This document shows positions 1 through 10,897 of a stretch of DNA of 64,000 nucleotides, piece by piece. The stretch covers positions 74,446,895 to 74,510,894 of the forward strand of contig OY294044.1 of assembly GCA_958510825.1 (NCBI GenBank), written 5' to 3'. Position 1 is the stretch's first letter. Every line of letters begins with the position of its first letter. The position numbers and the translations under genes were made by a program. The notes under the pieces are model-generated. The model was not told where the DNA came from and searched no databases. It worked only from the letters and a program-made list of their open reading frames with translations. Source of the stretch: Brachypterus glaber (lineage: Eukaryota > Arthropoda > Insecta > Coleoptera > Kateretidae).

Positions 1-1548
1 CATGAGGGGGGACTTAAAACTTTCAAAAAAATCGTATTTTTGAAACACCCTAATTTTGGGGCATATCCAGCGCGCTTCATGAATGCATGTAGCCGTCATT
101 AAACATCATGTAAATTTTGTGACAAATAGTGTCCCGACAAAAACTCTAACTTTTCCTTTTATGATAATAATTCGATTATGGAAAAACAAGTGTTGGCCAA
201 ACTTGTAACTTGAGTTTACTGTAGCAAAATACAAGCGTGTAGTGAAGTAATTACCCCCACACCCTCAGAAAAGTAAATAAAAATCTACAGAAAAATAATT
301 CTTTAATATTTTAAGGTTGCTTTGACATTAATAATAAAAAAAGTTGCCTGCCAGCCAAAAACTAAATGTATGGGAAAATTAACTAATTTATTTATAAAAG
401 GTATTTGGAAAATAATTTATGAAAATGTTTGCCTGCAGCACCTCATTACCAATAATTAATTTAGTCCAGTAATACTGGTAACCTGCCCGGGGCAAAAAAA
501 AATGTAAAAAATTATTTTCATAACCCTATATTGAACATAATTTTATTTTGCAACAAAAAAAAATTGATGAGACTTTTGACTTGCATTATTATATAAAAAA
601 ACATTTTTTTTTTGGTTCAAAAATATTGTTACATTTTTGTCCAAACCCATTTTGCATATGAAGAACAAAAACGAATACAAAACTAAAAAATACTAATACC
701 TGCTTACTCACATGCCATGTGTGTTAATCAGAAAACAATTTTTAAAACTCAAAACCACGTCTTGAACAAAAACCAACACACTAAAAATAATTGTACTCCA
801 GCTAATTTTCAAAGTGCGTGCCTTGATCACCTTTTTAAATATTTACCGGATATATAAGATATTCAATAGATACACCAACTTGAAGAACAGTGTTCCCAAG
901 TGAAAACTAGGTGCCCCTAAAGTTTATATTTTGGTTATTAAAGAATTCAGGGGTCTTAATGTCAGGTGCAATATAGGGTTAACAAATCCTGGGCTGTATT
1001 AAAAATACGTTACCATAAGACTTTTAAAAACTAGACTAGACTTCCACAATTTAGATAATTTAGGGTTATTTGTGATAAAAACTCGGAAATGAAGCAAATA
1101 AAAACTTTATTGCATTACATAATCATGCCAACGTTTCACCTAATATTTAGGCTTCTTTAAGGCTAAGGAGACATAAAAAATATAAAACTTTTTGGACATA
1201 ACTTGGACATTATAAACTGATTTTTTGGAAAAAAAATGTATATATAAAAAGTCCAAACAAAAATAAAAGAAATTAATAAAAATAAAAACTTACCTAAATT
1301 ATTAAATATGCATTAAAACAAACAAATTAAACAAAAACATTACATAAACAAACAAAATACACTGGACATTTTTCAACAGGAGAATACTCACTGTAGAACA
1401 ATTAATTACTAAAACTTTTAAAAAAGTATGTATCTATAAATTTGGATAAAGTGTTGTTTCAGTGTTTAAAATAATTATATTTTTATATATTAATTAAATA
1501 TTTTTGTGAAATTATTTAAATCACAAATTTAATCCACAAATAGAATAT
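1..1548. other. AT-rich non-coding stretch, no gene seen
   Basis: No open frame with recognisable protein similarity is visible on either strand. The stretch is long A/T runs with scattered motifs. The only structured piece I could pick out is a decayed hammerhead-like sequence on the minus strand at 1127-1163, listed separately. No TATA/initiator pair, tRNA or microsatellite of note was found. Confidence 0.6.
1127..1163 (-). other. Decayed hammerhead-ribozyme-like motif
   Basis: On the minus strand the order is GCC, TTAAAGA, a CCTAA/TTAGG hairpin, GAAA, CGTT, GGC. This is the order stem I, core, stem II, GAAA, cleavage triplet, stem I of a type I hammerhead. GCC and GGC can pair. The first core box should be CUGANGA but reads TTAAAGA, with two changes, and one extra A precedes stem II. 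It is probably an inactive relic of a ribozyme-bearing retroelement. Chance resemblance cannot be excluded. Confidence 0.3.
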
Positions 1549-1549
1549 A

Positions 1550-3084
1550 CCGGGTGTTACAAGACCAAGGTACACCCCCCCCCTTTTTTTTTATTTTAAA
1601 AGTTAGAGATTTCAAATTTGGAGGGTCTCTTATAGCCATAAATAGTCAACTTTTAACATAAACTGTACATTTCAGCCACTTCCGGTTTAACCGGAAATGA
1701 TATCAACTTTTGATTTTTAAATGGGACACTCTATATATTTTTACATATTTCAATTCTGCGCTTTATTCTAAATACAATGATACCAAAAAAGTGACATTTC
1801 CGATGTCAATGTATTTTTTAATTTAATTTTTAGTTTATATCATAGGTAGGCCATGATTACTTAAAATTACTAAAAATGATCTAAGTAATCCTAGAAAAAT
1901 ACATTTACTCTAAAAAAAAAACATTTATAACTCAGTTGCACCATTTTAAAATTTTCAAAAATGGTTTTTGCTCAAAAACTCAATTTTTTTAAATGGCACC
2001 ATATTGGTACACTGGTACAGTCAAAAAGTACCGCCTTTTTGGAATCTACCAATATCCTTTATTTTAATGTAGGATAAATACAGCCGGTTTTATAAATTAA
2101 AATAAATGATAATAATCATATTTTTGATTATTGTGTGATATTAGTTAACAAAGCTGGCTTTGATAACCAAAAAGACAGGATGCCTTTATTTTTATCTGTC
2201 AGGTTAAATTTTGTTGATTTGTTTCGGTTTTTTATGTAATCTGTAATTAAAAATGGTTCTAATAAGCGGTCAAGCAGTTTAGGCTGTCAAGGAGGCTTGC
2301 CTTTCCGGATATCTTTCAATGTAAAGTAACTGTGCTTGTACATAATTTTCCTGCACTCCCCATAAATTAAAAGCATGTCATTTTTTTCATCTCTAGTAAA
2401 ATGTACCATTTTTAATAAACAAAATTATGTAAGTTACAAAAACGTTCAAAAATGAATAACACTAAATTTGACAGAAAGCAGAAAGCATTATTTTGTCTTT
2501 TTATTTGTCAAACCCAACTTTGTTAACTAAAATCACGCAATAATTAAAAATATGATAATTATCATTGATTTTAATTTATAAAAACGGCTGTATTTATCCT
2601 ACATTAAAATAAAGGATATTGGTAGATTCCTAAAAGGCGGTACTTTTTGACGGTACCAGTGTACCAATATGGTGCTATTTAAAAAAATTGAGTTTTTAAG
2701 CAAAAACCATTTTCGAAAACTTTAAAATGGTGCAACTGAGTTATAAATGTTTTTTTTTTAGCGTAAATGTATTTTTCTAGGATTACTTAGATCATTTCTA
2801 GTAATTTTAAGTAATCATAAACTAAAAATTAAATTAAAAAATACATTGACATCGGAAATGTCACTTTTTTGGTATCATTGTATTCAGAATAAAGCGTAGA
2901 ATTGAAATATGAAAAAATATATAGGGTGTCCCATTTAAAATTCAAAAGTTGGTATCATTTCCGGTTAAACCGGAAGTGGCTGAAATGTATAGTTTATGTT
3001 AAAAGTTGACATTTTATGGTTATAAAAGACCCCCCAAATTTTAAATCTCTAAGTTTTAAAATACCTTGGTCTTGTAACACCCGG
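1550..3084. mobile_element. 1.5-kb foldback (long terminal inverted repeat) element, TA-flanked
   Basis: The two halves are inverted copies of one another over roughly 600 bp each. The left end reads CCGGGTGTTACAAGACCAAGG and the right end is its inverse, with TA on both sides (1548-1549 and 3085-3086). A TA target duplication is typical of the Tc1/mariner group, so a non-autonomous mariner-type element is the likeliest class. Each arm holds the internal palindrome ACTTCCGGTTTAACCGGAA and a motif resembling GGGTGTCCCATTTAAA, itself a common MITE end, so the element may be a nest of older MITEs. The centre (about 2150-2480) encodes nothing recognisable. Confidence 0.75.
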
Positions 3085-3144
3085 TATATCATTTAATATT
3101 TTTAATTAAGTTAAAGTAAATATTACTTAAAAAATTCCAATGAC

Positions 3145-3209
3145 AGAGTTGACTCTTGGTACTGAAGAGGGCCAGCAGCCCGAAACTGTCAGTCTACCAA
3201 TATTACTCT
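3145..3209 (+). ncRNA. Minimal type I hammerhead ribozyme motif
   Basis: All conserved hammerhead parts are present in order. Stem I 5' strand TTGGTA (3156-3161) is followed by core CTGAAGA (3162-3168, matching CUGANGA). Stem II is GGGC (3169-3172), a 5-nt loop and GCCC (3178-3181). The second core box GAAA is 3182-3185. Stem III is a three-pair ACT/AGT hairpin with loop GTC (3185-3193). The predicted cleavage is after C3194 (AGTC). Stem I 3' strand TACCAA (3195-3200) is fully complementary to 3156-3161. Beyond an internal loop, AGAGT (3145-3149) pairs with ACTCT (3205-3209). Short stem III type I hammerheads are known from Penelope-like retroelements and retrozymes. No associated reverse transcriptase is visible here. 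Self-cleavage is predicted, not shown. Confidence 0.8.
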
Positions 3210-3459
3210 ATACGATGATTAGAAAATATATTGATGGAATAATAAATTAATACTTTTTGTTATTATTGTGAAAATCACAATTTTGATTCTGTAACGTGAA
3301 ACGTTAGGTACGAAATAACGAAAAAACGCTAACCTTATTTTTATACATACATATTAGTTTTAAAAAATAGCGATGGCGCGAAGTCCGTTATCCCTCCTAG
3401 ACGAAAATTGTTGTTAAAATCAAAAATAAAAGCTTCGGTGCAAACATATATTCCATAAC

Positions 3460-4303
3460 ACAGGCCCACAAAATAAAAAAAGTGGTCTGTGCTGGGGTTG
3501 AGACCCACCTACTCTTATGTATTTTGGGATGCTCAACACGAATTGTCATAAAAAAGGCACTTCATCAGCTCATTTTTTTGCTACACTGAAAAAACTGTCT
3601 AAAATGGTAAAAATCTTATATTATTTCAGTGTAACAAAAAAATGAGCCATTGAAGTGCATTTTTTATGACAGATTGTTGTTAACCATCTCAAAATACATA
3701 AGAATAGGTGGGTCTAAACCCCAGCACAGACAACTCTTTTTTGTTTGTGGCCCCAGATAGTTTTTCCAGTGTAGAAAAAATGAGCCTATGAAGTGCCTTT
3801 TTTATGGCAGATTTGTGTTCAGCATCCCAAAATACATAAGAATAGGTGGATCTCAACCCCGGCACAGACGAATATTTTTTTTTGTGGGCCCATAATGTTT
3901 TTTCAGTGTAGAAAAAAAAATAGCCGATGAAGTGCCTTTTTATGACAGATTCGTGTTTAGCATCCCAAAATACATAAGAATAAGTGGATCTCAACCCCAG
4001 CACAGACCACTTTTTTTTGTGGGCCCAGACAGTTTTTTCAATGTATACAAAATAAGCCCATGAAGTGCCTTTTTTATGGCAGATTCGTGTTTAGCATCCC
4101 AAAATACATAAGAATAAGTGGATCTCAACCCCAGCACAGACCACTTTTTTTTGTGGGCCCAGACAGTTTTTTCAATGTATACAAAATAAGCCCATGAAGT
4201 GCCTTTTTTATGGCAGATTCGTGTTCAGAATCCCAAAATACATAAGAATAGTTAGGTCTCAACCCCAGCACAGCCCACTTTTTTTCTTTTGTGGGCCTGT
4301 GTA
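3460..4303. repeat. Tandem array of ~135-bp units with an inverted first unit
   Basis: Units recur with GTGGGCC-type landmarks near 3746, 3884, 4019, 4153 and 4291, giving a spacing of 134-138 bp. Each unit carries AGTGCCTTTTTTATGGCAGA, CCCAAAATACATAAGAATA and CAACCCCAGCACAGAC. The first unit (3460-3595) lies in the opposite orientation, so the array opens with a large hairpin. ACACAGGCCCACAAAA at the left end is inverted at the right end (TTTTGTGGGCCTGTGT), suggesting a terminal-inverted-repeat element whose interior expanded. A short open frame on the minus strand here (3689-4003) only reflects stop-poor repeats and itself repeats the unit. Confidence 0.75.
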
Positions 4304-5968
4304 ATCGATTCCGTCGTTACGTACGTTATATTCGTACACCTTAATTTAGGTTGCAGAAAATTACTCGATAGTTCATTTATTTGTATTTCAGGTTATAATC
4401 CTTACGGGCACATTTTTACAACTTTTAGTTTACTTCTCTAAGGCAACAAAAATAATGTTTATGTGCGCGTTTCGTATGTTACAAAATTCGGAAGTTCACT
4501 TAAGTAGATGATAATTAAAATCTGCTAATCTGATTTGATTTTTTTTTAGATTATTTGTGAAAGATTTATTTTCTAATAAGCATATGGGGTAATAAAATAA
4601 TAAATAAATATGATTTTCAGAAAATATTATAGTTGTTACGCACGTTACCAAAAAATGTTACGTATACGTAACATACATACATACATGTTATCTGAGGGTG
4701 GTCACCAAAGAGTGACCGGAAAGTTAGTCTGTTTTTCAACTGCAACCTCGATTAGAATTGACAAAATGTAACGTTTAGGCGCTCAAAATGTTTGTCTGGT
4801 CATGAACTTGTGCAAAAAAGCAAGGTTTGTTATTCTAAAAGCTAAACATTCCCTTAAACAAAGGGTTAACTATGGGTTCTTGAATTGAATTTTATACTTT
4901 AAACTTACATAACTGGCTGGATCCCTTTAACTCGTATTTCTTATGATAAGGTAAATGTCCCATATATCGGACAAGACCCAATTATAGGACACTTTTTCAC
5001 GTTTTTACAAAAAAAAAGATATTTAAGTAATAAAATGAAACAAATATTTTTTATTCAAAATTATGAACATATTTAAATCACAGCGTAATTATCATTTGCA
5101 CTTATATCGTATTTTTAAGCCCTAATAACTAATAAACAGTCATGCGTCAGCAGCCACGAAATATATAGCCTTTTTCTAAGCAAAGTAAGTAAGCCAACGT
5201 TTAACTGAAAAATGATTTTTTTAATACTAGTTATTGTTAAAATGTCTATCAAACTCTTTCTAACTCATAATATTGTAGTTTTATACCAATTTAAACCATT
5301 TTTGATGTTATTTTTAAGATATTTTTATATTAATACAGTGTCCGATAAATAGGAAAATAAAATATAGACAGTTCCGTATATCGGACGGCCGTCCGATATG
5401 TAGTACAATGTAGATGTATTTTCAACTTCCAATACAAAATAAAGGAAATACTAGCACTTTCTCTCAAATAAGCCATTTATTAGGCATTTTTAGTAACTGT
5501 CCGATAATTTTGTAAGACCTAAATATCAGACAGCATAAATTAATGCAAAGTCCATGGACTTGCAATATTATCTGGATGATTATTTGAGTATATCGCAAAT
5601 GTTTTTTGTAGATCTCAGCTATAGTTAATTATAATCATGCAATTAAGCATTTCTGTTCATAGAATCGTTATTTCAATTTTCTCATTAATTTTAAAGGCAC
5701 AGTACTAGTACTAATATGATCTTAGTCAAGTAAAAGCCTATGAGTGGTATAGGTATTCTATAATAATAATATAAACTTTTATAATGTTTTGTCATAAAAC
5801 CTGCATCAAGTAAATTTATAAAAAATAATAAGAAATATATACATTTGCATTATATAAATATTTTTTTTTATTTATTTATTATACATAGTCCGATAATTGG
5901 GACACAACTAGTCTTTGTGGGTTAAAAAAAAAAATTCAAAATATTTAAAAAACACATTTGTCTGTAAT
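3804..5968. repeat. Copy A of a 2,165-bp tandem duplication
   Basis: This block is followed immediately by a near-identical copy. Landmarks recur at a constant offset of 2,165 bp, for example GTGGGCCTGTGTAATCG at 4291 and 6456. Only a handful of substitutions were noticed by eye over the whole unit. It contains the last units of the 135-bp array and the whole GTCCGATA-rich element. No gene is seen inside. Confidence 0.85.
4957..5903. mobile_element. GTCCGATA-rich inverted-repeat element, copy A
   Basis: The left end GTCCCATATATCGGAC is the approximate inverse of the right end GTCCGATAATTGGGAC. Further GTCCGATA motifs occur inside near 5340 and 5500. A 22-bp perfect palindrome at 5378-5399 is centred on CGGACGGCCGTCCG. 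This arrangement suggests a non-autonomous DNA element with subterminal protein-binding repeats. No coding sequence is present. The class is unknown. Confidence 0.45.
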
Positions 5969-8133
5969 ATGGCAGATTTGTGTTCAGCATCCCAAAATAC
6001 ATAAGAATAGGTGGATCTCAACCCCGGCACAGACGAATATTTTTTTTTGTGGGCCCATAATGTTTTTTCAGTGTAGAAAAAAAAATAGCCGATGAAGTGC
6101 CTTTTTATGACAGATTCGTGTTTAGCATCCCAAAATACATAAGAATAAGTGGATCTCAACCCCAGCACAGACCACTTTTTTTTGTGGGCCCAGACAGTTT
6201 TTTCAATGTATACAAAATAAGCCCATGAAGTGCCTTTTTTATGGCAGATTCGTGTTTAGCATCCCAAAATACATAAGAATAAGTGGATCTCAACCCCAGC
6301 ACAGACCACTTTTTTTTGTGGGCCCAGACAGTTTTTTCAATGTATACAAAATAAGCCCATGAAGTGCCTTTTTTATGGCAGATTCGTGTTCAGAATCCCA
6401 AAATACATAAGAATAGTTAGGTCTCAACCCCAGCACAGCCCACTTTTTTTCTTTTGTGGGCCTGTGTAATCGATTCCGTCGTTACGTACGTTATATTCGT
6501 ACACCTTAATTTAGGTTGCAGAAAATTACTCGATAGTTCATTTATTTGTATTTCAGGTTATAATCCTTACGGGCACATTTTTACAACTTTTAGTTTACTT
6601 CTCTAAGGCAACAAAAATAATGTTTATGTGCGCGTTTCGTATGTTACAAAATTCGGAAGTTCACTTAAGTAGATGATAATTAAAATCTGCTAATCTGATT
6701 TGATTTTTTTTTAGATTATTTGTGAAAGATTTATTTTCTAATAAGCATATGGGGTAATAAAATAATAAATAAATATGATTTTCAGAAAATATTATAGTTG
6801 TTACGCACGTTACCAAAAAATGTTACGTATACGTAACATACATACATACATGTTATCTGAGGGTGGTCACCAAAGAGTGACCGGAAAGTTAGTCTGTTTT
6901 TCAACTGCAACCTCGATTAGAATTGACAAAATGTAACGTTTAGGCGCTCAAAATGTTTGTCTGGTCATGAACTTGTGCAAAAAAGCAAGGTTTGTTATTC
7001 TAAAAGCTAAACATTCCCTTAAACAAAGGGTTAACTATGGGTTCTTGAATTGAATTTTATACTTTAAACTTACATAACTGGCTGGATCCCTTTAACTCGT
7101 ATTTCTTAAGATAAGGTAAATGTCCCATATATCGGACAAGACCCAATTATAGGACACTTTTTCACGTTTTTACAAAAAAAAAGATATTTAAGTAATAAAA
7201 TGAAACAAATATTTTTTATTCAAAATTATGAACATATTTAAATCACAGCGTAATTATCATTTGCACTTATATCGTATTTTTAAGCCCTAATAACTAATAA
7301 ACAGTCATGCGTCAGCAGCCACGAAATATATAGCCTTTTTCTAAGCAAAGTAAGTAAGCCAACGTTTAACTGAAAAATTATTTTTTTAATACTAGTTATT
7401 GTTAAAATGTCTATCAAACTCTTTCTAACTCATAATATTGTAGTTTTATACCAATTTAAACCATTTTTGATGTTATTTTTAAGATATTTTTATATTAATA
7501 CAGTGTCCGATAAATAGGAAAATAAAATATAGACAGTTCCGTATATCGGACGGCCGTCCGATATGTAGTACAATGTAGATGTATTTTCAACTTCCAATAC
7601 AAAATAAAGGAAATACTAGCACTTTCTCTCAAATGAGCCATTTATTAGGCATTTTTAGTAACTGTCCGATAATTTTGTAAGACCTAAATATCAGACAGCA
7701 TAAATTAATGCAAAGTCCATGGACTTGCAATATTATCTGGATGATTATTTGAGTATATCGCAAATGTTTTTTGTAGATCTCAGCTATAGTTAATTATAAT
7801 CATGAAATTAAGCATTTCTGTTCATAGAATCGTTATTTCAATCTTCTCATTAATTTTAAAGGCACAGTACTAGTACTAATATGATCTTAGTCAAGTAAAA
7901 GCCTATGAGTGGTATAGGTATTCTATAATAATAATATAAACTTTTATAATGTTTTGTCATAAAACCTGCATCAAGTAAATTTATAAAAAATAATAAGAAA
8001 TATATACATTTGCATTATATAAATATTTTTTTTTATTTATTTATTATACATAGTCCGATAATTGGGACACAACTAGTCTTTGTGGGTTAAAAAAAAAAAT
8101 CAAAATATTTAAAAAACACATTTGTCTGTAATA
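5969..8133. repeat. Copy B of the 2,165-bp tandem duplication
   Basis: Near-identical to the preceding block. Differences seen by eye include a G to T change near 7379, an A to G change near 7635 and a C to A change near 7804. The right junction and the A/B junction share the short sequence TAATATG, so duplication through microhomology or unequal exchange is plausible. High identity means the event is recent, or that two haplotypes were joined end to end in assembly. It repeats the 135-bp-array open frame (5908-6168), which is not a gene. Confidence 0.85.
7122..8068. mobile_element. GTCCGATA-rich inverted-repeat element, copy B
   Basis: This is the second copy of the element at 4957-5903, produced by the 2,165-bp tandem duplication rather than by independent transposition. 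It keeps the same ends and the same central palindrome. Confidence 0.45.
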
Positions 8134-8643
8134 TGAAACATAAAAAACACGTAATGGGCTATTACCCTTGGATTTGATGAAAATTCACCCCCACAAAGAG
8201 GGTTAAACTACCCCCAAGCAAAGTTTTTTGATTTAAGAACCCAAGTAGTGAGAAAACTAAGTTTTATATTTATTCTCACTCTAAACAAAAGGTTACTATA
8301 ACTCAATGTTTTCTAACGCTTTAAAATTATCCTATCTTTCAGAAGCGAAATGAATAAAGTTTGAAAAGAAAATTGATTAAAAAAAAAAGATCCTCGATAA
8401 AAAGGGACCCTAATCAAGTCATTAAGCCACCTGAAGATAATCAGGAAAGGACAATGGCTGCTTTTTAGAAATGGAGAAATCCAAGTGCCTTGCGTTATAC
8501 AAAAGTCGTATCTGAAGGATTTCAACAAATCTAAGAAAAAATATTATTTGAGAGAAAATAAAAAAATATGTGGCAAATATATTAATTATTTTATATAAAA
8601 TTATTTTAATAATCACAATTAAAAAGTATAACAAAATGGGGTA
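8134..8643. other. Unassigned AT-rich stretch
   Basis: No recognisable protein, RNA or repeat was found. Short overlapping open frames on the minus strand (8313-8528, 8422-8634) have no recognisable motif and are A/T-run composition artefacts. A segment near 8395-8530 is less AT-biased than its surroundings and could be a relic of an unidentified element. Confidence 0.4.
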
Positions 8644-8659
8644 CTACACGGTAAAAATA

Positions 8660-8915
8660 AATTACATTAAATTACATAGTCCGTAAATGGTAATATGTTG
8701 CCATAGACCGGAATGGTAAAAATTACATAGTCCGTAATGGTAATGTTTTGCATAGACCGGAACAGTAAAAATTACATAGTCCATAATGGTAATATTTTGC
8801 ATAGACCGGAACGGTAAAAATTACATAGTCCAGAAGTAATATTTTGCATAGACCGGAACGGTAAAAATTACATAGTCCAGAGTGTTAATATTTTGCATAG
8901 ACCGGAACGCTAATG
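8660..8915. repeat. ~49-bp minisatellite, about five units
   Basis: ACATAGTCC recurs at 8674, 8724, 8774, 8823 and 8870. Each unit also has GTAATATTTTGCATAGACCGG. Units differ by a few substitutions and small deletions, so they are moderately old. Confidence 0.8.
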
Positions 8916-9340
8916 GTTTGGACTTGAAATTTGAATAAAAATATTTACTACTTAGAAAATGATTGTTTCAAATTACAAGTCCAGAGACTTTTTTGAAATA
9001 TCGTAGCGTAAAGTTCATTTGGTTTATTAAACCAAATGATTTGCACCCTTAATACGAGTATAAACTGCTTACATCTTCCTTAAAATATCTATTGGTTGAT
9101 AAAGATCGTAATTTATAATGAACGTAAATTTTAGGCCACAAATAAAGCATTTAAATATCGTACATAAATAATATTTACTTTTTTTAACACTTTAACCTAG
9201 CAGCATGCGTCGCTATCTCTCTAACAATAACAATATTAAACGATGCGACGCCTTCTTGATTATTGTCCAAAGTGCACGCGCTTCTTAAAATAACATAGCC
9301 CGACATTGTAAAATCATGTAAAAATATATAAATTAATGTA

Positions 9341-9508
9341 AATATATTTTTTTACATTTTTTTACATTATTTTACATTCTTTTGCATTATTTTACATTCT
9401 TTTACATTATTTTACATTATTTTACATTATTTTACATTCTTTTACATTATTTTACATTATTTTACATTATTTTACATTATTTTACATTATTTTACATTCT
9501 TTTACATA
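9341..9508. repeat. (TTTACATTAT)n 10-bp tandem array
   Basis: About 16 near-identical 10-bp units, TTTACATTAT with TTTACATTCT variants. The unit matches the TTACATT sequence at the ends of the surrounding element, so it probably grew from the terminal repeat. Confidence 0.85.
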
Positions 9509-10097
9509 AATTCATGAATTATGCATAGTCGAGAATAGTAAATTTACTATTCCGTACTATGTAGATTCATGTATTTTTACATTATTTTACATACAGTTTT
9601 TACAGTGTAGATAGACAGGCACTTTTCTTATGAAAACTGGCTTTCGGTCAAAAATTCTGAATTTTTAGTATGAGGTAGATCTTTCTGATCAAAAGCTTCA
9701 ATTGATACAACTTGATCGGACTGCTGGTTTTTGAGTTAAAAACAGTAAAATTTTAATATATATATATTTTTTAAATAAACTGAAATAAAGAACTTTAGAT
9801 CAAGTTTTGTTCTTATTATATATACTCGTAATAATTACCTAAAATTATTTTTTTTTTTTGTTTAAAATAAAGGCAAAATTTAAAAAATCTAAAAATATGG
9901 CGAAGGCACCATTTTAAGATGAAAAAAAAAGAGAAATAACTGTCAGATTTTCTTAATAGTTTATAAAATGGAAGATTTTATGTACATTAAAATGACGTCT
10001 AAAAATCTAACCTTCAAAATAATGGTATTTTTTGAAAAAATAAATAAATTAAATAATAAGTAGTTTTTTTTTAAACTATATTTCACTGCATAATAAG

Positions 10098-10162
10098 TGG
10101 CATTGTAGCGCAGTGGATGTATTAATAAACTATTTCGGGTTCGAATCCAGCTGGCAGAATAT
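10098..10162 (+). repeat. tRNA-like segment (A and B boxes) in left foldback arm
   Basis: TAGCGCAGTGGATG resembles an internal polymerase III A box and GGGTTCGAATCC is a perfect B box, about 31 bp apart. The acceptor ends do not pair, so this is a tRNA-derived repeat or pseudogene rather than a working tRNA. Confidence 0.55.
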
Positions 10163-10421
10163 AAGCTTTTTGTTTTTTTTTTGTGCTGGAACTTTTTTTC
10201 GTATATTATGAAAGAAATGCAAAAATTCAAGTTATTTTTAATTTATAGCCCCATATGAAAATTCACTATTACAACACAGCTTATTTTTTATTATTCTTTA
10301 ATATGTTATACTTTTCTAAAACAATATTTATTATTTGTTATTGTTTTATTAGATTATACATTTCATTCATAATTATATAAAAAAAAAGTTCCAGCAAAAT
10401 AAACAAAAAGCTTATAAGCTA

Positions 10422-10480
10422 CCAGCTGGATTCGAACCCGGAATAAATTATCAAGAGTATCACGCCACAACATCCACTTA
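10422..10480 (-). repeat. tRNA-like segment in right foldback arm
   Basis: The inverse copy of the segment at 10098-10162. The B box GGGTTCGAATCC is kept perfectly while the A-box side has diverged. Confidence 0.5.
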
Positions 10481-10897
10481 TTATACAGTAAACTATAGTT
10501 TTAAAGAAACTACATATTATTTAAAAAATTAAATCACCATTATTTGAAAGTTTGATTTTTATACGTCATTTTAATGTAAATTCTTCCATTTAACATATTA
10601 TTAAGAAAATCTTCGCCATATTTTCAAAGATTTTTTTAATTTTTACCTTTACTTCAAACAAAAAATAATAATTTTAGTATTTTTTTACGAGTATACAATA
10701 TATAAATAAGAACAAAACTTGATGTAAAAGTTTTTAATTCGGTTTATTTATAAAAAAAATATTTAAATTTTACTGTTTTTGACTTTTTGACCTATAACTC
10801 AAAAACCAGCCGTCCGATCAGGTTTATGTTTGTTTATTGTCATTTGCGGGGCGATATGATCTGCACCTTCAACTCAATTAATATTCAGTCCTCATAA

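Larger units (their letters stand above)
8644..9610. mobile_element. Inverted-repeat element packed with minisatellites
   Basis: The left end CTACACGGTAAAAATAAATT is inverted at the right end (TTTTTACAGTGTAG), and both ends continue into TTACATT/AATGTAA sequence. Between them lie five ~49-bp units with ACATAGTCC and GCATAGACCGGAA. An array of 10-bp units and a short palindrome around AGTAAATTTACTATTC follow. No coding capacity is seen. It is probably a non-autonomous DNA transposon whose interior expanded by slippage. Confidence 0.6.
9711..10822. mobile_element. 1.1-kb foldback with a tRNA-like sequence in each arm
   Basis: The left arm (about 9711-10215) and right arm (about 10375-10822) are diverged inverted copies. 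Outer ends read CTTGATCGGACTGCTGGTTT on the left and the inverse of TGATCGGACGGCTGG on the right. Shared inner blocks include GGCGAAG/CTTCGCC, the tRNA-like segment and AAAAAAGTTCCAGCA. The unpaired centre is under 170 bp. The structure would form a long hairpin if transcribed. It may be two copies of a tRNA-derived repeat inserted head to head, or a true foldback transposon. Confidence 0.65.

Noticed and set aside
3460..6450. CRISPR-like array
   Set aside because: Units are ~135 bp, contiguous, diverged, with no unique spacers, in a eukaryotic setting; it is a tandem repeat.
9341..9508. Telomere-like array
   Set aside because: The unit is TTTACATTAT and lies inside a transposon; it is not TTAGG or a known variant.
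10098..10162. A functional tRNA gene
   Set aside because: The A and B boxes are good but the acceptor arms do not pair, no clear anticodon arm was found, and an inverted copy exists 270 bp away; this is a tRNA-derived repeat.
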